From Sphingobium wenxiniae (lineage in GTDB: Bacteria; Pseudomonadota; Alphaproteobacteria; Sphingomonadales; Sphingomonadaceae), in the NCBI RefSeq assembly GCF_007830065.1, contig NZ_VLKK01000021.1, forward strand, positions 1-46,960: a stretch of DNA of 46,960 bases, written 5' to 3'. Every line of letters begins with the position of its first letter. Position 1 is the first letter of the stretch. The position numbers and the translations under genes were made by a program. The notes under the pieces are model-generated. The model saw only the letters and a program-made list of their open reading frames with translations, searched no databases and had not been told where the DNA came from. Of the stretch, positions 8,654 to 15,153 are shown piece by piece.

Positions 8654-9378
8654 AGCCAGCGCAGCCCGTAATAGATCGCCGCGCCGACGTGGAGCGCGAG
8701 CAGCGCGAAGATGAGACAGCCCAGCAGGATGTGCAGGAACCGCCACCGCGCGAACAGGGTGTTGGTTGCCTCTTCGGCACGGATCGCGAATTCGGTATCG
8801 GCCAGCGCTGCGGCGATCCCCGCCTTGTCCTGGGGGCGCTGGCCCGCGGACGCATCCCCGGCGACGAACAGATAGCGCTTCCAGCCCGACAGCGGCGGGG
8901 CTGCGGTATCGGCCTGCGTCGGCGCCGCCGGCTCCTCGAGGAAGGCGGCGCGAAGCGAGGCCAGTTCTGACCTGCGTCCGCGCAGCGCCCGACCAAGCTG
9001 GGCAAGCAGGTAGCGGCCGATGAAGCCGGTGATGACCGTCATCAGCAGGAGGACGGTCAGAAGCAGGCCGACCGGGCTTTCGAGCTTGTGCGCGGCGTGG
9101 ACCAGACCCAGGATCGGCGCCAGCACGCCGGCATAGATGTGGATGGCGAGCAGGGTTGGCTTGCTGACGACCCGGGAGAGCGCCTTGTCGACCCAGGCGA
9201 TGTGCTTGGCCGCGACATAAGGAAGCGTCAGCAGCATCAGCACGAGCGCTGCGATCCCGATGATCCCGCCGGCCAGGCTACCCGGAAAGCGGGGCGACAC
9301 ATGCACGAGATAGCCGAACGGGAACAGCAGCAGGAACGCGACCAGCAGGCCCACGGCAATGTCGCTGCGTTCGCGCAT
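8650..9378 (-). CDS. Two-haem-type membrane cytochrome b (ferric-reductase-like architecture)
   Basis: Predicted 242 aa with about five membrane helices (near 9-27, 36-55, 75-96, 102-123, 213-237). Two helices each carry a His pair exactly 14 residues apart: His80/His94 and His216/His230. That is the bis-His arrangement by which cytochrome b and NOX/ferric-reductase proteins hold two stacked haems across a membrane. Residues 128-205 form a soluble loop. No flavin or nucleotide domain is present; those lie in the upstream gene, whose stop overlaps this start by one base. It would link cytoplasmic NAD(P)H oxidation to the heptahaem cytochrome encoded next. The haem assignment is inferred from His spacing. 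Confidence 0.78.
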   Translation of the reverse strand: MRERSDIAVGLLVAFLLLFPFGYLVHVSPRFPGSLAGGIIGIAALVLMLLTLPYVAAKHIAWVDKALSRVVSKPTLLAIHIYAGVLAPILGLVHAAHKLESPVGLLLTVLLLMTVITGFIGRYLLAQLGRALRGRRSELASLRAAFLEEPAAPTQADTAAPPLSGWKRYLFVAGDASAGQRPQDKAGIAAALADTEFAIRAEEATNTLFARWRFLHILLGCLIFALLALHVGAAIYYGLRWL

Positions 9379-11288
9379 CAGGCTTCGACCACGAGCGGCG
9401 TGCCCGTCCCCTTCGCCTGGCACGCGAGCACATAGCCTTGCGCCTTGTCGGCGGGCGCAAGGCCGGATTCGACCTCCATCGTCACTTCGCCCTGCAGCAG
9501 CTTGACCACGCAGGCGCCGCATGTGCCCGCACGGCATGCATAGGGGATCTCGACGCCCGCGCCCTCGGCCGCCTCCAGCACGGTCTCGTCCGCGGGCAAG
9601 GCCGCCGACACCCCCGACACGGAGAAGGTCACCGTGCTCGGCGCCACCTCGGCGCTCGGGGCCGGCTTATCCGCTGGCGGGGGCGCGGGCTTGACCTCGA
9701 GATCCTCGTGGTCGGCCGGCAGCGAGGCCGGACCGAACGCCTCGGTGTGCAGCTGCGCGTCGGGGACGCCGAGTTCCGCCAGCACGCCGCGCATCGCGCC
9801 CATCATCGCCGGCGGGCCGCACATATGGATGCGCCGGCTCGCGATCTCCGGCACCGCGGCCAGGATCATCTCGCGCGTGATCGGCCCTTCGGGGCCCATC
9901 CAGACGGTGCCGGGCGCGCGCTGCATCGCGGCGACGACATGGAGGTTGGGAAAACGGCGTTCGAGCCGCTCGAGCTCGTCGCGGAACACGAATTCCTCGG
10001 TCGACCGTGCGCCGTAGAAGAAGAAGATATCACCCTTCCACGCGGTGTCGGTGAGATAGCGCAGCACCGACATCATCGGGGTGATGCCGACCCCGCCCGC
10101 GATCAGCACGATGCTCTGGGCATCCGTTCCCGTGAAGGTGAAGGCGCCGAACGGTCCGCTGACCTTCAGCAGATCGTCGGCGACGACCTTGTCGTGCAGG
10201 TATCGCGAGACCACGCCCTGCTCCTCGCGCTTGACCGTCAGTTCGACATAGGCCCGCTGGGTCGGCGAAGAGGCGATCGTGTAGGAACGGCGCGCGGTCT
10301 TGCCCGCTTCGGGCTCTACCTCGACCTGCAGGAACTGGCCCGGCAGGAAGTCGAACGGCAGCCGGTCGGCGGTCGGGTCCGCGAGCCGGAAGGTCAGCAC
10401 GCTCGGCGTCTCTCGCACGATCTGGACCACGCGCAGCTGCCCCGCCCAGCTTTTGGGCTTGCGCAGCGACGCCCCAGCGGGTGCGGCCGCATTGCTCGGC
10501 GCGAGCCCGGCGCTGTCGGCAACGGGTGCAGGCGCGGGCGCAACCCTGGTAGCGGGAGGGGCAGCCTTCGGCTCCGGCTTTGCTGGAACCTTGGCGGTGG
10601 CGACACCGCCGGCGATCGCCCCGATCCGCCGCAGGCGGAAGATCTGCAGCGCGATAAGCGTGGCGCTCACCAGCCCCAGGAACAGCATGAGAAGGAGGTG
10701 CGAGGGCGAGATGCCGAACCAGTGATCGGCATGGCCGGGCGCGGCCTGGTCGATGTCGAGCTGATCGCGCAGCCAGGCAAGCCCGACCTCCCGGGGCGGC
10801 TGCAAGCCCCCGATCGCGCCCTGCGCGGCGGTGCCGGAGCGGAACAGGTCGGTTCCCTCGCGCAGGCGCCGCGCCGCATCGAGCCGGGCCGAGACCGTGG
10901 TCGCACGCGCGCCGTCGGCCGAGGCGGCGTTGATCATCGCCAGACCCGTGCTTACCCGTTCGCCGGCCTGCGCAGCGACCCGCTGCCTTGCCGCTTCGTC
11001 AAGCGCGGGAAAGGCGAGCAGCTGCGAGATGAAGCCGGTCCGGCGCGATTCGTGGCCGTGCTCATTCTCCCCTTCCCCATTGATCATGCGATCCATCATG
11101 GGGTTCATCATCTTCGCCATGTCCGACGACCCCGGCTCTGCCGGTGCGGACATGCCCCCGCCGGCCGGCATGCCTGCGCCATGATGCGCGGCATGATCCT
11201 CGCCCTCCTGCGCGCCCGCGCTCGCGGACAGGCTGAGAGCGATTGCGCAGCCGAGGCTCAAGCGTCGAAGGCTGATCCGCCTGGACAT
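9378..11288 (-). CDS. FNR-type oxidoreductase with periplasmic Met/His domain and C-terminal 2Fe-2S ferredoxin
   Basis: Predicted 636 aa from the ATG at 11288, which has AAGGGG six bases upstream; the ATG at 11294 abuts that site. Order: signal peptide (1-27); Met/His-rich stretch (HAAHHGAGMPAGGGM, MAKMMNPMMDRM, about 30-85); helical region to ~190; one membrane helix about 196-217 followed by RLRR, placing the rest in the cytoplasm; Ala/Pro linker; FAD domain (RRSYTIASSP); NAD(P)H domain (GGVGITPMMS, MCGPPAMM); plant-type 2Fe-2S domain with Cys585, Cys590, Cys593 and Cys623. It should take electrons from NAD(P)H to FAD and the cluster, then to the membrane cytochrome encoded next. The fused metal-binding periplasmic part is unusual. 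Confidence 0.88.
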   Translation of the reverse strand: MSRRISLRRLSLGCAIALSLSASAGAQEGEDHAAHHGAGMPAGGGMSAPAEPGSSDMAKMMNPMMDRMINGEGENEHGHESRRTGFISQLLAFPALDEAARQRVAAQAGERVSTGLAMINAASADGARATTVSARLDAARRLREGTDLFRSGTAAQGAIGGLQPPREVGLAWLRDQLDIDQAAPGHADHWFGISPSHLLLMLFLGLVSATLIALQIFRLRRIGAIAGGVATAKVPAKPEPKAAPPATRVAPAPAPVADSAGLAPSNAAAPAGASLRKPKSWAGQLRVVQIVRETPSVLTFRLADPTADRLPFDFLPGQFLQVEVEPEAGKTARRSYTIASSPTQRAYVELTVKREEQGVVSRYLHDKVVADDLLKVSGPFGAFTFTGTDAQSIVLIAGGVGITPMMSVLRYLTDTAWKGDIFFFYGARSTEEFVFRDELERLERRFPNLHVVAAMQRAPGTVWMGPEGPITREMILAAVPEIASRRIHMCGPPAMMGAMRGVLAELGVPDAQLHTEAFGPASLPADHEDLEVKPAPPPADKPAPSAEVAPSTVTFSVSGVSAALPADETVLEAAEGAGVEIPYACRAGTCGACVVKLLQGEVTMEVESGLAPADKAQGYVLACQAKGTGTPLVVEA

Positions 11289-11311
11289 CCTCATCCCCTT
11301 AGTGTGCGAGC

Positions 11312-11632
11312 CTACATATCCTTCATCGGCATCGCCGCATTGCCCGGCGCGGGATCGGGTGCCGGCGCGGTCTGGTTGCCGGCCCCGGCGCGCATCGCGT
11401 CATGGTCCATCGCCTGACGGTGATGCCGCTCCATCTCGGCCTGGTTGCTCATCGCGTCCATCGGCGCCGCGTCTGCAGCGTTGCCGCTGTCGGTCAGGAC
11501 CGGGGTGGCGGCGACGCTGTTCGCCGCGGGCGGCACCGTCTGGTCGGCCTGGCGGTCGCAGCCCGAAAGCGCGAGCGCCAGCAACAGGCTTCCGCCGACA
11601 AGTGGAAGGGCTTTCTTCGCATGGTCGATCAT
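11312..11632 (-). CDS. Small Met/His-containing lipoprotein
   Basis: Predicted 106 aa, unknown family. Start at 11632 is set by AAGGAG seven bases upstream. A lipoprotein signal is clear (PLVGGSLLLALALSGC, lipid-bearing Cys at about residue 24). The mature part is Ala/Pro-rich, then Met/His-rich (MDAMSNQAEMERHHRQAMDHDAM) and ends MPMKDM. It should be anchored in the inner or outer membrane and face the periplasm, and may bind Cu(I). It is the third gene of the cueR run, 59 bases after the previous lipoprotein gene and 23 bases before the oxidoreductase. Confidence 0.7.
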   Translation of the reverse strand: MIDHAKKALPLVGGSLLLALALSGCDRQADQTVPPAANSVAATPVLTDSGNAADAAPMDAMSNQAEMERHHRQAMDHDAMRAGAGNQTAPAPDPAPGNAAMPMKDM

Positions 11633-11691
11633 GGCTTTGCTCCTTGGCTTGAAAACTGTGTCCGGGCGCCATCCCTGGCGTCCGGACCGGC

Positions 11692-11913
11692 TCATTGCGC
11701 GCTGCGCAGAATCCGGAGACACCGGTCGTGCGAGAGGTTCATCGGGTTGCGCCCCTGCCCCTTCATCTCGCCATGATCATGCGGCGTCTGGAGACCCATA
11801 TTGCCCTCCATCGCCCGGCAACTCTCGACCTGCGCCGAGGTCGGCCGCGTGGTCACACAGGCGCCTAGAAGCAGCGCCGGCGTGAGGACGGCGATCAAAC
11901 GCATTTTCTTCAT
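11692..11913 (-). CDS. Short lipoprotein coupled to the MerR regulator gene
   Basis: Predicted 73 aa, unknown family. Its ATG overlaps the stop of the regulator gene (ATGA), so the two are translationally coupled. The lipobox is LLLGAC with Cys19. The mature ~54 residues contain two Cys, His-Asp-His (PHDHGEM) and Met, and end at the conserved-looking SHDRCLRILRSAQ. A periplasmic metal-binding or sensing accessory is plausible but not shown. Confidence 0.68.
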   Translation of the reverse strand: MKKMRLIAVLTPALLLGACVTTRPTSAQVESCRAMEGNMGLQTPHDHGEMKGQGRNPMNLSHDRCLRILRSAQ

Positions 11914-12389
11914 GACAAAACCCCTTTCGCTCGTGGTGATCGTTCGTCCTGCGCTGCCTGATGTTTCTTGTTATGCTGCTGGTCTTTCCGCCGCGCCGTC
12001 AGGAAGGCGAGGATCGGGCAATCGGAGACCGGCACTTCGCCCGGGCATTCGTCGGCGAGCATCCGCAGCATGTCGCGGATATCCGACAGGCGCTCGAGCC
12101 GGGCTTCGGCGTCCGCGATCTTGGCAAGCGTGATATCGAGCACGGCCTGGGCATGCGCGGTGTCCGACGCCCTGAGTGCCAGCAGCTGCCGGGCCTGTTC
12201 GAGTGTGAAACCAAGCTCCTGCGCCGAGCGGATGAAATTGACGCGCTCGAGGTCGGTCGCGTCGTAGAGCCTGTAGCCCGCTGCCGTGCGCGCGGGCTCG
12301 CGCAGCAGGCCCATCCGCTCATAATAGCGGATCGTATCCCGCCCCACGCCTGCGGCCGCGGCCAGTTCGCCGATCTTGAAATTGCCCAT
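11910..12389 (-). CDS. cueR: MerR-family metal regulator, CueR-like
   Basis: Predicted 159 aa. The N-terminal winged helix-turn-helix is typical (KIGELAAAAGVGRDTIRYYER), then a dimerisation helix, then a metal loop with Cys115 and Cys124 (ECPGEVPVSDCPIL), which resembles the CPGDDSADCPI loop of E. coli CueR with one more residue. No Cys occurs at the cross-dimer position (about residue 80) that marks divalent-ion MerR sensors, favouring Cu(I)/Ag(I)/Au(I). The tail after 130 is Lys/His/Gln-rich. It heads an eight-gene minus-strand run and lies just downstream of a MerR-type dyad promoter, so it should activate itself and the whole operon on copper. Confidence 0.88.
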   Translation of the reverse strand: MGNFKIGELAAAAGVGRDTIRYYERMGLLREPARTAAGYRLYDATDLERVNFIRSAQELGFTLEQARQLLALRASDTAHAQAVLDITLAKIADAEARLERLSDIRDMLRMLADECPGEVPVSDCPILAFLTARRKDQQHNKKHQAAQDERSPRAKGVLS

Positions 12390-12401
12390 GTCATCCGCTC
12401 G

Positions 12402-12433
12402 ATCATGCCGGTTGGACCATGGTCCAGGGTCAA
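12402..12433 (-). promoter_or_regulatory. CueR-type autoregulated promoter and operator
   Basis: On the minus strand: -35 TTGACC (12433-12428), a 20-base spacer, and -10 CATGAT (12407-12402). The spacer carries the palindrome TGGACCATGGTCCA. A long spacer with a dyad centred in it is the diagnostic MerR-family layout, in which the regulator twists DNA to bring the two boxes into phase. Predicted transcription starts about 6 bases before the ATG at 12389 and no Shine-Dalgarno is visible, so the mRNA may be nearly leaderless. Confidence 0.75.
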
Positions 12434-12529
12434 GCGGTTTCGCTTTGACCCCGAACGGTCTCCTCGTCGCCGGCGGCCCGCTGCCCCGACGCGTCGCAGG
12501 GCAGCCCGTGCCGCCGGGCCACCGGCTTG

Positions 12530-12886
12530 TCAGTTCTTGCGAAGCTCGACGATGTCGTGCCTGGCAGGCGTGCCGTCGGCGACGGACACGTGCGCGAAGT
12601 GATCGTCAAAGATATGGTCGATCGTCACATGGCCGACGAGCTGGCGGTGATAGGTCGGCGCCACGCCCTTGGACGGACCCGGATGGGTCACGACGCGATA
12701 GACCTCGAGCTTCTGGCCGACCTCGGCGCCATCGGCCTTGCCGATGCAGACGACCGTGCCGTTGCTGCCCGTGTCGACGATCGAGCCGCGCATGAACAGG
12801 CTGTGCCCGATGCCCTGGGCCATAGCGGGGACGGCAGCAAGCATCGAAATGCCGGCAAGCGCGACCATGAGAGTTTTTCTGACCAT
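12530..12886 (-). CDS. Exported protein of unknown function in a copper cluster
   Basis: Predicted 118 aa. Start at the ATG 12886, which has AAGGAGGT four bases upstream; a GTG two codons earlier overlaps that site. A signal peptide (MVRKTLMVALAGISMLAAVPAMAQ) is followed by a ~94-residue, beta-rich domain (GSIVDTGSNGTVVCIGKADGAEVGQKLEVYRV) that looks like a small SH3/OB-like barrel. One Cys and six His occur in the mature part. Upstream are an ATACGTA motif and a CueR-like dyad, so copper control is likely. It is divergent from the cus operon. No catalytic motif is recognised. Confidence 0.7.
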   Translation of the reverse strand: MVRKTLMVALAGISMLAAVPAMAQGIGHSLFMRGSIVDTGSNGTVVCIGKADGAEVGQKLEVYRVVTHPGPSKGVAPTYHRQLVGHVTIDHIFDDHFAHVSVADGTPARHDIVELRKN

Positions 12887-12951
12887 ATTCACCTCCTTGG
12901 ATGGTAAGCCACCGCCCGGACTTTGCCGAGGGGAAGAGCGTCTCTTCAGGC

Positions 12952-12975
12952 TTGGGACTACGGTCCCGGGTCCAG
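12952..12975 (-). promoter_or_regulatory. Second CueR-like dyad upstream of the 12530-12886 gene
   Basis: Contains the 14-base palindrome GGGAC-TACG-GTCCC (12954-12967) followed by GGGTCCAG. This aligns with the cueR operator (GGTCC[A/C]GGGTC[A/C]AG, 12 of 14 positions). On the minus strand TGGACC (12974-12969) takes the place of the -35; the -10 is weak. It is 66-89 bases from the start at 12886. Confidence 0.45.
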
Positions 12976-12982
12976 CCTCGAT

Positions 12983-12989
12983 ATACGTA
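12983..12989. promoter_or_regulatory. ATACGTA motif, copy C
   Basis: Third copy of the heptamer, 97-103 bases upstream of the start at 12886 and immediately next to the CueR-like dyad. It is in the divergent region shared with the plus-strand cus operon, so it could serve either direction. Confidence 0.35.
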
Positions 12990-13091
12990 GAGGCCGCAGC
13001 CGATCTTCTTCCCCGGGCCGGATCTTTATTGACGCGGAGTTGACGGAATCAGCCGTCAGCACTTCAAAATCCGCGCGGCGCGAGACTTTGG

Positions 13092-13120
13092 TTGGCTGCG
13101 CCCGCGAAACCCGCTAGATA
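13092..13120 (+). promoter_or_regulatory. Candidate sigma70-type promoter of the cus operon
   Basis: TTGGCT (13092-13097), a 17-base spacer and TAGATA (13115-13120) lie just before the GTG at 13130. The start of transcription would fall at about 13127, giving an almost leaderless message. An alternative is TTGACG near 13053 with TTCAAA 17 bases on. Both are weak matches. Confidence 0.28.
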
Positions 13121-13129
13121 TCGAGGCCC

Positions 13130-13492
13130 GTGAAACGCCTGCTCGCCCTCCTGCTCGTCATCGGAGCGCTGTCCGGTCTCTTCGGAGCCCAGATGGCGGC
13201 CGCGCACAGCGTGCCGCAGGCGGCAGGCGCGCCGCTGGCCAAGGGCATGGATGCGGACTGCATGGCGATGATGGCCAAGCAGCAGCCTGCGCCCAGCGAA
13301 AAGCCCTGCAAGGGCCTGACGCTCGATTGCATCGCCGCGATGGGGTGCGTGATCCCGCTGGTCGCAGCGGACCTGGCAGGCGGCGTTGCGCCTGCGCGTC
13401 TCTACGACGCGCCCAGCTTCTGGACGACCGACACGATATTGACCGGCAAGGCGGTTGCGCCCGAGCCGGATCCTCCCACCAGCCTTGCCTGA
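13130..13492 (+). CDS. Small exported Cys/Met-containing protein, first gene of the cus run
   Basis: Predicted 120 aa with a GTG start; GAGG lies three bases upstream. The signal peptide is MKRLLALLLVIGALSGLFGAQMAAA. The mature part has DADCMAMMAKQ, a conserved-looking KPCKGLTLDCIAAMGCVIPL segment (four Cys in all) and a Pro-rich tail. The layout recalls small DUF2946-like proteins that accompany copper efflux genes, but no family can be assigned firmly. It lies 77 bases before the next small gene and heads the plus-strand run that includes cusBAF. Confidence 0.65.
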   Translation: MKRLLALLLVIGALSGLFGAQMAAAHSVPQAAGAPLAKGMDADCMAMMAKQQPAPSEKPCKGLTLDCIAAMGCVIPLVAADLAGGVAPARLYDAPSFWTTDTILTGKAVAPEPDPPTSLA

Positions 13493-13569
13493 TTGAACGA
13501 GCACGGGCTGCGCGCATCGATCGATGCGTGCGCGCCCGGTTTCCTTCTTTTCAGTCAAAGGTTTTCGTG

Positions 13570-13827
13570 ATGATCAAACTGCTTCCGGCCGCCCTTGTGG
13601 CGGCCCTCAGTCTCGCCGCGCCTGCGCTTGCAACCGACGCGAGCCGCACGCCGCAAGGCCATTGGGAATGGCGGTCGGCGCCGCAATATGGTCCGCGGGC
13701 GACTGGCCCTGCGCGTGTCCGCATATGGGTGCCCGACAGCCGGGACATGGCCAGCTGCGATTGCGCGATGATGCAGGCAAGCGCCGCCGACTGCATGCGC
13801 GGCGCAGTCAGGTCGGACAAGGGCTAA
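13570..13827 (+). CDS. Small exported protein upstream of the Cus efflux genes
   Basis: Predicted 85 aa. ATG at 13570 with AAAGG eight bases upstream; the frame stays open further left but without start-site support. Signal peptide MIKLLPAALVAALSLAAPALA. The mature ~64 residues contain GHWEWRSAPQYGPR, RIWVPDS and a Cys/Met cluster (SCDCAMMQASAADCM) which could hold Cu(I). Unknown family. It lies 63 bases before the outer-membrane factor gene. Confidence 0.62.
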   Translation: MIKLLPAALVAALSLAAPALATDASRTPQGHWEWRSAPQYGPRATGPARVRIWVPDSRDMASCDCAMMQASAADCMRGAVRSDKG

Positions 13828-13890
13828 ACCCGCTCCGGAGCGGCGCGTCACATCTTGGCGCGCCGCCTCTGTCATGAGGGGATGATATCC

Positions 13891-15153
13891 ATGATCATGA
13901 TGCCGAGGCGCGCTGTGCGACGCCTGTTGCTCTCTATCGGTGCGACGCTTGCGAGCGCCTGGGCCGTGCCGGTGTCGGCCGGCCCGCTCACCTACGAGCA
14001 GGCAGTGAGGCTCGCTGCCGCCAACGCGCCAAGCCTCAAGGCGCGCGCGGCGGCGACAGCCGGCGCCCGCTCTTCGGCGGTCGCGGCCGATCGCCTGCCC
14101 GATCCGACGCTCGACCTGGGCCTGCAGAACTTCCCGGTGAGCGGCCCCAATGCCGGCAGCTTCACGCGCGACGATTTCACTATGGCGACGATCGGGTTCA
14201 GCCAGACCTTCCCCAATCTCGCCAAGCGCCATGCACGCGCCGCGCGCGCCGCGGCCGATATCGGTATCGCCGAGGCGGGCGAGCTGGTCGAAGGCCGCAA
14301 CGTGCGGCTCGAGACCGCCCTCGCCTGGGTCGATCTCTATTATGGAGAACGCCGGCTCCGGCAGCTCGACCTGCTCGATGCCAGCCTCGACGACCTGCAG
14401 AAGACCGTGACCGCACGCCTGGCGTCGGGCAGCGCGCGCCCGAGCCAGGCGCTCGAGCCCGACCAGCTCCGCGCCGCCATCGCCGATCGCCGCGCCGAGA
14501 TGGCTGCGGTGGTGGCGCAGGCGCGGGCCCGGCTCGCGCGCTATACCGGCGACCCCGACCCGCAGGCGACGGGCGACCCGCCGATGCTCGATGTCGATCC
14601 GATCCGGCTGCGGGCCGGGATCGATGCGCTTCCCGCCCTGCGCGCGCAGGACGCGCGGATCGCAGTCGCCGAAGCGGACGTGCGTCTCGCGCGCGCCGAC
14701 AAGCGCCCCGACTGGAAGGTCGGCGTCACCTATGGCCGGCGCGATCCCATGTACGGCGACATGGCCTCGGTCGGCGTGTCGATCGACCTGCCGCTGTTCG
14801 CCGGCAAGCGCCAGAACCCCAGGATCGCTGCAAGCGAGAGCCTTGCGCAAGGGGGTCGGTTCGACCGCGAGGCGATCCGCCGCGAGCTGGTGGCGCAGCT
14901 CGACGCCGATCTCGCAGACCATGCCATGCATCTCTCCCGGTTGCGCAATGCCCGCGAGACGCTGGTGCCACTCGCCAGGCACCGCGCCGAGCTCGACCGC
15001 GACAGCTATGGCGCCGGCAAGCTCGACCTTGGCGCCGCGCTGCTCACGACGCTCGGGCTCGCGGAGGCCGAGGTCGAGGCGCTCAACCGCGAAGCCGACG
15101 TCGCGCGCGACGCGGTCCGCATCACTATCACCTATGGGGAGGAGCGGCCATGA
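13891..15153 (+). CDS. cusC: CusC/TolC-type outer-membrane efflux channel
   Basis: Predicted 420 aa. Several ATGs cluster at 13882-13900; 13891 is chosen because GAGGGG lies nine bases upstream. Signal peptide ends near VPVSAG. The long Ala/Arg/Leu helical repeats with two halves (LTYEQAVRLAAANAPSLKA... and ...LAEAEVEALNREADVARDAVRI) are typical outer-membrane efflux protein domains that trimerise into a periplasm-spanning tunnel. No lipobox, unlike E. coli CusC. Its stop overlaps the cusB start (ATGA), fixing it as the channel of the Cus pump. Confidence 0.88.
   Translation: MIMMPRRAVRRLLLSIGATLASAWAVPVSAGPLTYEQAVRLAAANAPSLKARAAATAGARSSAVAADRLPDPTLDLGLQNFPVSGPNAGSFTRDDFTMATIGFSQTFPNLAKRHARAARAAADIGIAEAGELVEGRNVRLETALAWVDLYYGERRLRQLDLLDASLDDLQKTVTARLASGSARPSQALEPDQLRAAIADRRAEMAAVVAQARARLARYTGDPDPQATGDPPMLDVDPIRLRAGIDALPALRAQDARIAVAEADVRLARADKRPDWKVGVTYGRRDPMYGDMASVGVSIDLPLFAGKRQNPRIAASESLAQGGRFDREAIRRELVAQLDADLADHAMHLSRLRNARETLVPLARHRAELDRDSYGAGKLDLGAALLTTLGLAEAEVEALNREADVARDAVRITITYGEERP

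Noticed and set aside
9438..11417. Plus-strand open frame of 659 codons opposite the FNR oxidoreductase
   Set aside because: Antisense shadow; composition dominated by Arg, Gly, His and no domains.
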